Source: RBG-16-64-13 sp963718375
GTDB lineage: Bacteria > Actinomycetota > Thermoleophilia > RBG-16-64-13
Reading direction: 5' to 3'
DNA length: 64,000 nucleotides
NCBI GenBank assembly: GCA_963718375.1
Contig: CAVQZD010000005.1
Span: 372,001 to 436,000, forward strand
Shown here: positions 17,270 through 26,484 of the stretch, piece after piece
Numbering within the stretch: the stretch's first letter is position 1
Layout: each line of letters begins with the position of its first letter
Position numbers and translations under genes: made by a program
The notes under the pieces: model-generated
Seen by the model: only the letters and a program-made list of their open reading frames with translations
What the model was told of the DNA's origin: nothing
Databases searched by the model: none

Positions 17270-18033
17270 GCGCCTCCGACCCGGCGCTGGCGTAGCGCTT
17301 CATACAGCAGTACGCCCGCACTTACACTCACGTTGAGTGACTCCACCGTGGCCGCCAAGGGAAGGCTCACTGTCAGGTCACAGAGCGATTCGACGCGCTT
17401 GCCGAGCCCCTTGCCTTCCGATCCCAGCACAAAGCAGGTCGGATATCCGTAGTCCTGCGTCGAATAGTCGCTCTCCGCGCCGGCCGCGGCTCCATAGATC
17501 CAGAATCCCCCCTGTTTGGCTTGAATGAGGAAGTCGGAGAGATTGCGGACCCTGGCGACCGCTGCGTGTTCGGTAGCTCCCGCCGCCGACTTCACTACGG
17601 CCGCGGTGATCTCTGCCGCTCTGTGGCGCATGATGACGGTACCCGCCCCCGCAGCCTCTGCTGTCCTGATGATCGCCCCTAGATTGTGCGGATCCTGCAC
17701 CTCGTCCAGGGCGACTAGCAGCGTCCGCGTCGCCAGAAGCTCTTCCGCGTCACAGTAGGGATAGGGGTCCACCTCGGCCACGACACCCTGGTGGTCGGGC
17801 GTGCGGACAAGAGCAGTCAGTTCACGGTGCGTCAGATGTGAGATGCTCGGGCGGTCGCCAGTGGACTCGCTCACCCAGTCGCTGACATTCTGCTCGACCA
17901 CCGGGTCTGCTTCTTTCCCGTCTCTCGTCACCAACAACACAGAATGCACGCGGCGCTTGCCCCGCAGCGCCTCTCGAACCGGGTTGCGCCCGTAGATGAA
18001 CTCGACATCTCGCAGTGACTGGTCGCGCGGCAG
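17266..18033 (-). CDS. rlmB: 23S rRNA 2'-O-methyltransferase (SpoU/TrmH family), CTG start likely
   Basis: This SpoU-family enzyme methylates a ribose in 23S rRNA (G2251 in E. coli). It has the N-terminal substrate-binding domain beginning FIYGRNPVREALRG and the three knotted-fold motifs: LDEVQDPHNLGAIIRTAEA, FVLGSEGKGL and LPLAATVESLNVSVSAGVLLYEA, which bind S-adenosylmethionine. The frame is open far upstream into cysS, but between the cysS stop and FIYGRNP there is no ATG, GTG or TTG. The best start is CTG at 18033, with GGAG 8 bases ahead, giving a normal 255 residues. It overlaps yacP by 4 bases. Confidence 0.9.
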   Translation of the reverse strand: MPRDQSLRDVEFIYGRNPVREALRGKRRVHSVLLVTRDGKEADPVVEQNVSDWVSESTGDRPSISHLTHRELTALVRTPDHQGVVAEVDPYPYCDAEELLATRTLLVALDEVQDPHNLGAIIRTAEAAGAGTVIMRHRAAEITAAVVKSAAGATEHAAVARVRNLSDFLIQAKQGGFWIYGAAAGAESDYSTQDYGYPTCFVLGSEGKGLGKRVESLCDLTVSLPLAATVESLNVSVSAGVLLYEALRQRRVGGA

Positions 18034-18100
18034 TCTATACGCTCCGCCGTGTACGGCGTCGTTTGGGCGCGAACGCTGTGCCTGCCTGGCCGCCGCCGGC

Positions 18101-19510
18101 CTATCTGACTTTGAGTACCCTGAACCCACCGGGGACATCCCGCACTTCGTATCCAAGTTCGCCGATGGCCGCACGCAGTTCGTCCGCGCGACCGTAGTCG
18201 CCGGCCGCCCGCGAGCGCTGTCGCTCTTCTGCCATACCGAGTACCTCGGCCGGCGCGGCCTCCTCTGCCGTCGAGGTGGCATCGAGTCCGAGGATGTGCA
18301 CCATCTGCTTCATCTGTTCCCCCACTGTGCTGGAGGCCTCCGCCCCTACGGCGCCCGCAGCCAAAGCCGTGTTGATCTCACGAGCCGCTCCGAAGACTTC
18401 AGCCAGGGCGGCAGCCGTGTTCAGGTCATCGGCGAGCGCCTCGTCGAAGGCTCGACGCCGCGCGGTCAGGCGCTCCAGCAGTGCCTTTTCACGCACGCCG
18501 CCCTTACCGGCCGAGCTCGAGACGGAGGCGGGATCATCCAGCTTTCTGAACATGTTTCGCAGGCGCTCCACCTGGAGCTCACTTTCGGCAAGTAACTCGC
18601 CGCTGAACTCTAGGGGACTACGATAGTGGCTGCCCAAGAAGGCCGCGATGAGCGCCTCTGGACGGTGTCTGTCGAGCACATCCCTCAGAGTGAGCGTGTT
18701 GCCCAGACTCTTCGACATCTTCACCTCGGTAAGGTTGAGCATGCCGTTGTGCATCCAGAAGCGGACAAAGGGCTCGTCCAGAGCTCCCTCCGCCTGTGCG
18801 ATCTCGTTCTCGTGGTGCGGGAAGATAAGGTCTCGACCGCCTCCGTGGATGTCAAAGCCCGCACCAAGGTACTTGAGACTCATGGCTGAGCACTCGATAT
18901 GCCACCCGGGACGGCCCGGGCCCCAAGGGCTGTCCCAAGCCGGCTCTCCTTCTTTCGCGCCCTTCCACAGCGCGAAGTCCAGGGGGTCGGCTTTCACTTC
19001 GTCGACTTCGATGCGGCCCCCGTGTCTCATCTCGGCTATCTGCTGCTTCGAGAGCTTGCCGTACTCCGCGAAGCTGTCTACCTTGAAGTACACGTCGGAG
19101 CCGGCCTGATAAGCATGCTCCCGCCTCACCAGGTCTTCGATCAAGGCGATGATCTCTTGGATATGCTCGGTGGCTAGTGGCTCCACGTCTGGGCGACCGA
19201 GCCCGAGCCTGTTGGTGTCATCCCGATAGGCCTCCGCAAATTCTGCGGCCACCTCATTCCACGGCCGACCCTCCGCTATGCCCTTCTGGATGATGCGGTC
19301 ATCTATGTCGGTGATGTTCTCCACCAACGTGACCCCGTACCCGAGCGACTCGAAGTACCGCTTCGCCACCATAGACACGACAAAGGGCCGCGCATTACCC
19401 ACGTGTACGTAGTTGTAGACGGTGGGCCCGCAGAAATACATGGTGACGCGATCCTTGTCGCGTGGAGTGAACTCTCTCTTCTCTTGGCGCAGCGAGTCAT
19501 ACAGACGCAA
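18101..19510 (-). CDS. cysS: Cysteinyl-tRNA synthetase
   Basis: The protein has 469 residues and charges tRNA-Cys. It shows the class I signatures: the HIGH-type motif in YFCGPTVYNYVHVGNARP, the zinc/cysteine-binding segment GWHIECSAMS, HHENEIAQ and the KMSKS loop in EVKMSKSLGN, followed by the DALR-type anticodon domain. The start is TTG at 19510 with AAGGA 8 bases upstream; it lies 7 bases after the ispF stop. Its place between ispF and rlmB matches the Firmicutes order, but cysE and gltX, which sit there in Bacillus, are absent. Confidence 0.96.
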   Translation of the reverse strand: MRLYDSLRQEKREFTPRDKDRVTMYFCGPTVYNYVHVGNARPFVVSMVAKRYFESLGYGVTLVENITDIDDRIIQKGIAEGRPWNEVAAEFAEAYRDDTNRLGLGRPDVEPLATEHIQEIIALIEDLVRREHAYQAGSDVYFKVDSFAEYGKLSKQQIAEMRHGGRIEVDEVKADPLDFALWKGAKEGEPAWDSPWGPGRPGWHIECSAMSLKYLGAGFDIHGGGRDLIFPHHENEIAQAEGALDEPFVRFWMHNGMLNLTEVKMSKSLGNTLTLRDVLDRHRPEALIAAFLGSHYRSPLEFSGELLAESELQVERLRNMFRKLDDPASVSSSAGKGGVREKALLERLTARRRAFDEALADDLNTAAALAEVFGAAREINTALAAGAVGAEASSTVGEQMKQMVHILGLDATSTAEEAAPAEVLGMAEERQRSRAAGDYGRADELRAAIGELGYEVRDVPGGFRVLKVR

Positions 19511-19516
19511 AGCAGC

Positions 19517-20002
19517 TCATCCTTTCCGTTCTATCAACGCCACTGCCTGAGCAGCGATGCCTTCGCCCCTGCCCGTGAATCCCATGCCTTCGGTCGTGGT
19601 GCCGCGCACGCCCACCTCTTCGACCGACAGACCCAGTCGCTCAGCCAGTCTCGAGCGGACGGCCTCTCTGTGTGGAGCCACCCGCGGCTCCTCGCAGACC
19701 ACCACTGCATCCACGTTGACGGGCTGCCACCCTCTCTCCCTGATCAGCTGCACGACCCGTCCCAACAACTCCATGCTGTCCGCACCTGCGAACGCGGGGT
19801 CGCCGTCGGGGAAGAGGCTGCCTATGTCCTCCAGCCCGGCCGCACCCAGAAATGCGTCCATAACCGCATGGGTCAGCACATCGGCGTCGCTGTGCCCCAT
19901 CAACCCGTCTGTCTCGCGTATCCGAACCCCGCCCAGTACCAGCGGCCGGTCCGCGGCGAACCGGTGCGCGTCCAGGCCCAAGCCTATCCTGAGATCCGTC
20001 AT
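19517..20002 (-). CDS. ispF: 2-C-methyl-D-erythritol 2,4-cyclodiphosphate synthase
   Basis: IspF cyclises CDP-ME 2-phosphate to MEcPP in the non-mevalonate isoprenoid pathway. The 161-residue protein has the family landmarks GLGLDAHRF (zinc ligands), HSDADVLTHAVMDA, DIGSLFPD and the C-terminal TTTEGMGFTGRGEGIAAQA. Its ATG overlaps the ispD stop by 4 bases. The genes for the preceding steps are also present: ispD directly upstream and ispE at 60460-61359. Confidence 0.97.
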   Translation of the reverse strand: MTDLRIGLGLDAHRFAADRPLVLGGVRIRETDGLMGHSDADVLTHAVMDAFLGAAGLEDIGSLFPDGDPAFAGADSMELLGRVVQLIRERGWQPVNVDAVVVCEEPRVAPHREAVRSRLAERLGLSVEEVGVRGTTTEGMGFTGRGEGIAAQAVALIERKG

Positions 20003-20829
20003 GTGCGCCTCTCCGCCAGTATGTTCTCGGCCAGTCTCAAGTCCGACCGCTCGGTGATCTTCAGGTTCTCCGGCGAACCCTCGACCACCTTCACCGTCGC
20101 CCCAGACATCTCCACAAGGGCGGAGTCGTCAGTAGCCGCGAGTAGGACCTCTTCGGGCTGCTCGTAGGCCGACATCAGCGTCTGCCAGCGAAATACTTGA
20201 GGAGTCTGCGCCCGCCACAGTCTATCCCGATCTGCCGTGCGCACGATGCGTCCCTGGGGGTCGACTTCCTTGATCGTGTCTGCACTGGGTACGGCCAGCA
20301 CTACGCCCCCGATCTTCGGATCTGCGACGAGCGTGTCCACCGCGCGGGTGACTTCGTCGCACGTCACCAGCGGTCTGGCGCCGTCATGCACACCCACCAG
20401 GTCCCAAGCACCGACTTCGCACAGGGCTCGGAGTCCATTACGGACCGACAAGGCCCTGTGCTGCCCGCCCTCCACCACTCCGACGACTTTGGCCATCCGC
20501 TCGCTCACGACCTCTCTGCGGCAGTATTCGACCTCTTCTTCGTTCACGACCACCATCAGGGCGTCCACCCGCGAGCAGGCATCGAGAGCGGACAACGTGC
20601 GCTGCAATATCGGCACGCCAAGCAAGGGCATGTACTGCTTGGGGCGGGTGGAATCGAAGCGTACTCCCCTGCCGGCCGCCGTGACCACCAAGGCGAGGCT
20701 GGCGCCCCGGTCAGGCGTGTTCGGTCTAGTCTCTACGACTGCACCATCCTGGCGAAGACCATCTTTCCTGAGGGGTTCTGCAGGATCGAAGTCACTTCGG
20801 CCTCCGCGGTGACGGCGGCCCCGTACCAT
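19999..20829 (-). CDS. ispD: 2-C-methyl-D-erythritol 4-phosphate cytidylyltransferase, start uncertain
   Basis: IspD makes CDP-methylerythritol in the MEP pathway. The nucleotide-binding loop TAAGRGVRFDSTRPKQYMPLLG, in shortened form VTAAGRGVRF then PKQYMPLLG, is clear, as are VGVHDGARPLV and the C-terminal ATDDSALVEM. The only conventional start well upstream of that loop is the ATG at 20829, which would put the first 32 codons inside the small gene at 20733-20927 in another frame. A TTG at 20691 leaves just three residues before the loop, shorter than usual. Neither has a good ribosome binding site, so the true N-terminus is unresolved; the catalytic domain itself is certain. Confidence 0.9.
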   Translation of the reverse strand: MVRGRRHRGGRSDFDPAEPLRKDGLRQDGAVVETRPNTPDRGASLALVVTAAGRGVRFDSTRPKQYMPLLGVPILQRTLSALDACSRVDALMVVVNEEEVEYCRREVVSERMAKVVGVVEGGQHRALSVRNGLRALCEVGAWDLVGVHDGARPLVTCDEVTRAVDTLVADPKIGGVVLAVPSADTIKEVDPQGRIVRTADRDRLWRAQTPQVFRWQTLMSAYEQPEEVLLAATDDSALVEMSGATVKVVEGSPENLKITERSDLRLAENILAERRT

Positions 20830-20927
20830 CCTGCGTCAAGGTGGGCCTTAGCGAGGTACTCAGTAGCAGCCACGTACGAGGCGATGCCGATCACCAAGGC
20901 CATCACCAACCGCAGCGCGACTACCAC
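20733..20927 (-). CDS. Small single-pass membrane protein (64 residues)
   Basis: A GTG at 20927 is preceded by GGAGG with 8 bases of spacing; the ribosome binding site overlaps the carD stop. The product begins with a hydrophobic helix (VALRLVMALVIGIASYVAA) followed by about 40 mostly polar residues, so it should be a one-pass membrane protein. It sits in the slot occupied in Bacillus by yacL, a PIN/TRAM membrane protein, but it is far shorter and I see no PIN motif. It may be an unrelated small protein or a worn-down remnant. It overlaps the uncertain 5' end of ispD. Confidence 0.6.
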   Translation of the reverse strand: MVVALRLVMALVIGIASYVAATEYLAKAHLDAGWYGAAVTAEAEVTSILQNPSGKMVFARMVQS

Positions 20928-20931
20928 CGGG

Positions 20932-21447
20932 TCATCCTCCCGCGTATCTCGGCCGGTGAGCGCATATCTCCAAGAGGATGGCGTCCAAGAACGACAAGGC
21001 GTCGTCTTCACGCATCTTCTTGGCGAACATCAGTTCTGACGCAAGTATGCGCTTCACCTTGCTGAACATCTGCTTCTCTCCGGTCGAGAGCCCCTTCTCG
21101 TACTCGCGCACTGCGAGATTGCGCACCACATCGGCCATTTCCAGGACGTCACCCGTCTTGATCTTCTCGCGGTTCTCCTTGACACGATGGCTCCAATTCA
21201 GCGGCATCCCCGTAGGGTCGTCGCGTAGTACGCAGAGCACTTCATCCACCATGGGCTCGGTGATGACGGGCCTGAGGCCCGCCTTCTCGGCACTGTGTGA
21301 AGGGACCATCACTGTCATATCGCTGCCGATGACCCTGATGAGGTAGTACGGACTCCGTTCGCCTCGGAACTCCCTCTGCACCACCTGCTCGATGAGTCCG
21401 GCCCCGTGGCCGGGGTAGAACACCGTATCTCCGGTAGCGAACGTCAT
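20932..21447 (-). CDS. carD: CarD-family transcriptional regulator
   Basis: The 171-residue protein opens with the RNA polymerase-interacting CarD/TRCF domain (FATGDTVFYPGHGAGLIEQ, YYLIRV, VMVPSHSAEKAGLRPV) followed by an all-helical DNA-contacting domain (NWSHRVKENREKIKTGD). CarD binds the RNA polymerase beta subunit and stabilises open complexes at promoters, notably for rRNA. Its ATG overlaps the disA stop by 4 bases. Together with disA upstream and ispD-ispF downstream it forms the usual actinobacterial and Firmicute neighbourhood. Confidence 0.95.
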   Translation of the reverse strand: MTFATGDTVFYPGHGAGLIEQVVQREFRGERSPYYLIRVIGSDMTVMVPSHSAEKAGLRPVITEPMVDEVLCVLRDDPTGMPLNWSHRVKENREKIKTGDVLEMADVVRNLAVREYEKGLSTGEKQMFSKVKRILASELMFAKKMREDDALSFLDAILLEICAHRPRYAGG

Positions 21448-22538
21448 CTCTCCCGCTCCATGAGATCGAAGTCACGCAGTCTCAGAAGTCCCTCATTGAT
21501 GCAGCGGGCCCCTTCAAGACCCACCCCGTCGAGTGAGGCCAAGTCGTCCACTCTTGACTCCAGGATGTCACGCAGGTTGTCGAATCGCACCAGCACCGAG
21601 CTGACGGCTTCCTGATTGACCCGAGGGATCTTCTGCAACAGGCGAAGCCCTCGAGGTCTCACATGTGTCTCGAGCACATTCTCGCTCGGAGCGTACCCGA
21701 GGATGAGACCCACGCTCTCCAATGATATGAGTTCATCGGAAGGCATCGCGACCAGAGCTTGGACCGCAACGTCGACCCGTTCTGGGGTCGGATCGGGGAG
21801 GTAGTCTGCAAGGACTGCCATCCTGTCCTCGCGCACGTTACGGAGCAGTTCCTCCATCTGCAGCTCCACCAGGCGCCCCTCTGCACCCAGCTCGATCATG
21901 TATCGCTCGATGAGATGAGACAACGTCAGCACCATCTCTATGCGCTGCAGCACCGTGGCGACGTCGAACAGCGTGACCCGATCTTGGAACTCCAGCTGTG
22001 AGAGAGTCGCCATCACCTGGTTGAGTCGCTGTTTGAAGCGCTCTAATGTCTGCAACGCTTGATCCGCCTTGCTGAGCACCACCCGGATGGGATCCATGAT
22101 GTAACGGATATCGCCGACGTACACGGACACTACATCGCGGGAAGCCGAGATCGAGATGACCACCGAACCCAATTGCTTGGCGACGCGCTCGGCTGTGCGA
22201 TGGCGGGTCCCTGTCTCTTGCGAGGCTATGTTCGCGTCTGGCATCAATTGGACATTTGCGTGGACGATGTGCTTGCCCTCCTCGTCAAGGAGTATTGCTC
22301 CGTCCATCTTGGCGAGTTCGTAGAGGATCATCGGCCGTAGCGCCACATCGATATCGATGCCGCCGGAAATGATGGGTTTGACCTTCGCTTCATCGGCGAA
22401 GACCAGCAGAGAGCCGGTGCGGGCTCGTACGATGTTCTCGATGGCCTCCCGCAACTGGGTCCCGGGGGCGATCATCTGCAGAGCGGCCACCAACTTGGCA
22501 TCCATCATGCTGAAACGATCGTCTAGCCGGTCACGCAC
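21444..22538 (-). CDS. disA: Diadenylate cyclase / DNA integrity scanning protein DisA
   Basis: DisA makes c-di-AMP from two ATP and scans DNA for branched structures. The N-terminal cyclase domain has the motifs MDGAILLDEEG and the ATP-binding GTRHRTAERVAKQ; a helical spine follows, and the C-terminus has a helix-hairpin-helix region (LQKIPRVNQEAVSSVLVRF and LDGVGLEGARCI). I chose the GTG at 22538, which has AAGGAG 5 bases ahead, giving 364 residues and an 8-base overlap with radA. The radA-disA pairing is conserved with Firmicutes and suggests joint work on DNA damage. Confidence 0.95.
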   Translation of the reverse strand: MRDRLDDRFSMMDAKLVAALQMIAPGTQLREAIENIVRARTGSLLVFADEAKVKPIISGGIDIDVALRPMILYELAKMDGAILLDEEGKHIVHANVQLMPDANIASQETGTRHRTAERVAKQLGSVVISISASRDVVSVYVGDIRYIMDPIRVVLSKADQALQTLERFKQRLNQVMATLSQLEFQDRVTLFDVATVLQRIEMVLTLSHLIERYMIELGAEGRLVELQMEELLRNVREDRMAVLADYLPDPTPERVDVAVQALVAMPSDELISLESVGLILGYAPSENVLETHVRPRGLRLLQKIPRVNQEAVSSVLVRFDNLRDILESRVDDLASLDGVGLEGARCINEGLLRLRDFDLMERER

Positions 22539-23920
22539 TACCACTCCTTGCTGTCGCGAACTCAACGGCTTGTGCCACGTCCGTTACTCTTTCGATCTTC
22601 AGTCCCCCGGACCCTTGCGGGTCGGCAGAATACTCCTCGCCGTTCTTTGCGGGCGCCAGGATCTGATCGAAGCCCCGCCTGCGGAGCTCCTGGATCCTTT
22701 TGTTCCCCGAGAGTACGTAGCGGACCTTACCGGTGAGACTCACCTCTCCGAAGGCCGCGACACCTTGTCGCCCGCTCTCATCCTTCCACGCCGAGGCTAT
22801 AGCCAGAGCCACTGCAAGGTCGGCCGCCGGATCCTCCAGCGCCAACCCTCCTGCTACGTTAACAAAAATGTCGCACTTGAACAGAGGCAGCCGCGCTCTC
22901 CGGCTGAGCACAGCCACTATCATCGTCAGACGATTGCGATCGACTCCTCGCGCCACCCTCTGCGGCATGGCGAGGCTACTGGGTGCGACCAAGGCCTGTA
23001 CCTCGGCAAGCAGACAACGGCTCCCCTCCATGACCGGGACCACCACAGACCCTGATCGTAGGTCTCCCTCCTCCAGGAACACTGAGGAGGGGTCGGTCAC
23101 CTCCACCAGTCCCTGCTCGGCCATCTGGAACACTCCAACCTCATTGGTGGAGCCGAAGCGGTTCTTCACTGCCCTCAGTATCCGGAAGGGTTGGGCCCTA
23201 TCCCCTTCGAAAGAAAGCACCGCATCGACCATATGCTCCAAGACACGCGGGCCGGCAAGCTCGCCCTCCTTGGTGACGTGTCCGACCAGCACCATGGCTA
23301 TGTCGTTGTCTTTGGCCGCGCGCAACAGATGCGCCGCGGCTTCCCTTATCTGCGCGACCGACCCGGCTGTGGACCCCACGTCCTCCGACCAGAGCGTCTG
23401 CACCGAGTCAACCACGCAGACCGCCGGCTTGAGCTGCTCGACCGCCCTCACTACCGACTCGGTCTGGGTCTCAGCCAGCAAGCGCAAGCGGCTGCTTTCG
23501 CCACCAAGGCGCACACTGCGCAGTTTCACCTGGGAGGACGACTCCTCTCCAGACACGAGCAGCGCCGTCACTCCCCGGGATTCCATGCTCAGATAGGGAT
23601 TGGAGCAGGAGGGTGCTCTTGCCTATGCCCGGTTCGCCCCCGACCAGCACCACCGAGCCGGGGACCAACCCGCCCCCCAGGACACGGTTGAGTTCGGATA
23701 GTCCCGTGTCGATGCGAGAATGTGAGTCGGAAGGCACCTCAGAGAGATGGACCGGCACGGGGACCGGCACGGACGAGGGCGCGCGTCTTGGTCCACTGCT
23801 GGCGGGGGCGGCCTCTTCGATGATCGTGTTCCACTGGCCGCAGCCCGGACAGCGGCCCAGCCAACCCGGGGCCTTGTACCCGCACTCCTGACAGATGAAG
23901 GAGCTACTACGCCGCGCCAC
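22531..23920 (-). CDS. radA: DNA repair protein RadA, interrupted by a single-base frameshift
   Basis: RadA is a RecA/Lon-related ATPase that promotes branch migration in recombination. The N-terminal zinc finger (CQECGYKAPGWLGRCPGCG) and Walker A (GGEPGIGKSTLLLQ) are in one frame; from VTALLVSGEESS onward, including the RadA motif KNRFGSTNEVG and the Lon-like C-terminal domain, the protein continues in the next frame. Removing one base at about 23587 joins them into 462 residues, the usual length. The start is a GTG at 23920 with AAGG 9 bases upstream. As written, the product would stop being RadA shortly after Walker A, so this is either a sequence error or a broken gene. Confidence 0.9.
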
Positions 23921-23984
23921 AGAACCCGACCTTCGCCTCGACGCAGACCTCTCGGTCCCACCCCCCGGCCGGCGTCACCCGGGC

Positions 23985-26474
23985 CTACTTACTCTCGTCG
24001 GCCACTAGGACATCCGGTGCCGCCTGCAGGACCTCGCTGATGGTGAGGTGATCACCGTCTCGGTCCAGTATCACCGTGCTACCACGGGGGAACTTGCCCG
24101 ACAGGACCTCTTCGGCCAGCAGATCTTCGACGTGGCGTTGGATGGCCCGGCGAAGCGGACGCGCCCCCATCGCTGGGTCATACCCCTCTTCGACAAGCAG
24201 CTCCCTCGCCGAGGCGGTCAGAGCGACCCCTATGTCCCGCTCCTTGAGTTGGTCCTCGACCCTGGCCATCAGCAGCGTGACTATCTCGGCTATCTCCTCG
24301 CGCGAGAGCTTGCGGAAGACGATCACCTCGTCGACTCGGTTGAGGAACTCCGGCCTGAAGGTGGTCTTGAGCTCCCCAGTGACCCGGGTCTTCATCTCGT
24401 CGTACTCCAACCCGCCCTCGGTCACTGTCTCCCCGAAGCCCAGCACCTGTCCCTTGGATATGGTGGCCGCGCCTATGTTCGACGTCATGATGATGATGGT
24501 GTTACGGAAATCCACCGGGCGTCCTTGAGAATCGGTCAGTCTCCCATCCTCAAGTATCTGCAGCAGGATATTGAAGACGTCGGGGTGCGCTTTCTCGATC
24601 TCGTCCAGTAGCACCACCGAGTACGGACGCCGCCGCACCAACTCTGTCAGTTGGCCGCCCTCGTCGTACCCGACGTATCCAGGAGGCGACCCCACCAAAC
24701 GGCTTACCGCATGCTTCTCCATGAACTCCGACATGTCCACCTGGATGAGCGCGGACTCATCACCGAACAGGAACTCAGCCAGTGTGCGCGCCAGTTCGGT
24801 CTTACCGACACCCGACGGTCCCAGGAAGATGAAGGAACCAGCTGGGCGATGAGGGTCTTTGAGGCCAGCCCGCGACCGGCGGATGGCCCTGGAGACGGCC
24901 TTGACCGGCTCGTCCTGCCCGACCACGCGCTTGTGCAGCGCTTCCTCCATGCGCAGAAGACGATGAGTCTCGGCCTCCGTGAGCTTGGTGACCGGTATAC
25001 CGGTCCACATGGCAGTGACCTCTGCGATCTCTTCTTCTCCGATAGAGATCTCGGTAGCCTCGTCCGACTCGCGCCACTTCTCCTCCAGCTCATTACGCTG
25101 ACTCAGCAGCTTGCGCTCCTTGTCGCGCATCGAAGCGGCCTTCTCGAAGTCCTGTACGTCGATGGCCGTCTCCTTATCCCGACGCACCTCGAGGATAGCG
25201 TCCTCCACCTCGCGCAGATCAGGTGAAGAGCACATGTTCTGGATGCGTTTGCGCGACGCAGCCTCGTCCACCAGGTCGATCGCCTTGTCAGGCAAGAACC
25301 GCCCGCTGATGTAGCGGTCGGCGAGATACGCTGCCGCCTCTATGGCTTCGTCGGTTATGCGCACTTTGTGGTGGGCTTCGTACCGCTCGCGCAGACCCGC
25401 CAGTATCCGGCGCGTCTCGGCGATACTGGGCTCCTTCACCGTGATCTGCTGGAAACGGCGCTCGAGTGCAGCATCTTTGGCCAGATGCTTGCGATACTCA
25501 TCGAGAGTGGTGGCGCCGATGGTTTGCAGCTCCCCGCGGGCCAGAGCGGGCTTCAATATCGAAGCCGCGTCTATCGCGCCTTCGGCCGCACCCGCGCCCA
25601 CCAGGTTGTGGATCTCGTCAATGAACAGGATTATGTCGCCCCGTTCGCCGATCTCCTTCATGACCTTCTTCAGACGCTCCTCGAACTCACCCCGGTACTT
25701 GGAGCCGGCCACCAACGCGCCCAGATCCAATGTGTAGATCTGTTTGTCCTTGAGCAGGCCGGGGACATCGTTCTTGGCTATGCGACGCGCCAGACCCTCG
25801 ACCACGGCGGTCTTGCCCACTCCCGGCTCCCCGACAAGCACCGGGTTGTTCTTGGTGCGTCGTGAGAGTATCTGCATGACCCGCTCTATCTCGTTGTCGC
25901 GGCCGATGACGGGGTCCAGCTTGTCCTCCTCGGCGTACTTGGTCAAGTTGCGGCCGAACTGGTCGAGCACTTTGGAGTTGCGTCGCTCCTTGCCTTCGGA
26001 GTTCGCAGCGGCTGCCGTCGCCCTCGCAGGGCGCTTGCTCGGCGCGGAGAGCATGCGCATGACTTCTTGCCGCACGCGCTCGGTATCCACATCGAGATCG
26101 CTCAGGATGCGAGCCGCCACTCCCTCGCTCTCCCGCACGAGCCCCAACAGGATGTGCTCAGTGCCGATGTAGTTGTGACCCAGGGACAGAGCCTCACGAA
26201 GTGCCAACTCCAGGACCTTCTTAGCCCTGGGGGTGAAGGGGACTTGCCCCTGTGACTCGCTGTCTCCTTCGCCTACGATGCGACTGACCTCACCTCGGAC
26301 TTCCTCCAAGCTGACCTCGAGCGAACCAAGCACTCTAGCCGCAACCCCATCTGCCTCGCGCAAGAGGCCGAGGAGCAGGTGTTCGGTGCCGATGTAGTTG
26401 TGCCGCAGAGCTCGTGCTTCCTCTTGAGCGAGGACTATGACTTGACGAGCTCTCTCAGTGAAGCGTTCAAACAT
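23985..26474 (-). CDS. clpC: ATP-dependent Clp protease ATP-binding subunit ClpC
   Basis: This 829-residue AAA+ unfoldase feeds proteins to ClpP. The order is two N-terminal Clp repeats (each with HNYIGTEHLLLGL or HNYIGTEHILLGL), first AAA+ module (GEPGVGKTAVVEGLA, FIDEIHNLVGAGAAEG), the middle domain with a UVR-like segment (DFEKAASMRDKER), and the second AAA+ module (GPSGVGKTELARTLAE, VVLLDEIEKAH). The ATG at 26474 has AGGAGAAA immediately upstream. It follows mcsB by 10 bases. In Firmicutes McsA/McsB act as adaptors that deliver arginine-phosphorylated clients to ClpC; here the McsB partner seems catalytically dead. Confidence 0.97.
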   Translation of the reverse strand: MFERFTERARQVIVLAQEEARALRHNYIGTEHLLLGLLREADGVAARVLGSLEVSLEEVRGEVSRIVGEGDSESQGQVPFTPRAKKVLELALREALSLGHNYIGTEHILLGLVRESEGVAARILSDLDVDTERVRQEVMRMLSAPSKRPARATAAAANSEGKERRNSKVLDQFGRNLTKYAEEDKLDPVIGRDNEIERVMQILSRRTKNNPVLVGEPGVGKTAVVEGLARRIAKNDVPGLLKDKQIYTLDLGALVAGSKYRGEFEERLKKVMKEIGERGDIILFIDEIHNLVGAGAAEGAIDAASILKPALARGELQTIGATTLDEYRKHLAKDAALERRFQQITVKEPSIAETRRILAGLRERYEAHHKVRITDEAIEAAAYLADRYISGRFLPDKAIDLVDEAASRKRIQNMCSSPDLREVEDAILEVRRDKETAIDVQDFEKAASMRDKERKLLSQRNELEEKWRESDEATEISIGEEEIAEVTAMWTGIPVTKLTEAETHRLLRMEEALHKRVVGQDEPVKAVSRAIRRSRAGLKDPHRPAGSFIFLGPSGVGKTELARTLAEFLFGDESALIQVDMSEFMEKHAVSRLVGSPPGYVGYDEGGQLTELVRRRPYSVVLLDEIEKAHPDVFNILLQILEDGRLTDSQGRPVDFRNTIIIMTSNIGAATISKGQVLGFGETVTEGGLEYDEMKTRVTGELKTTFRPEFLNRVDEVIVFRKLSREEIAEIVTLLMARVEDQLKERDIGVALTASARELLVEEGYDPAMGARPLRRAIQRHVEDLLAEEVLSGKFPRGSTVILDRDGDHLTISEVLQAAPDVLVADESK

Positions 26475-26484
26475 CACTTTTCTC

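Noticed and set aside
19403..20167. A 254-codon plus-strand open frame opposite cysS, ispF and ispD
   Set aside because: It has no family features or ribosome binding site and runs antisense to three certain genes; long shadow frames are expected at this GC content.
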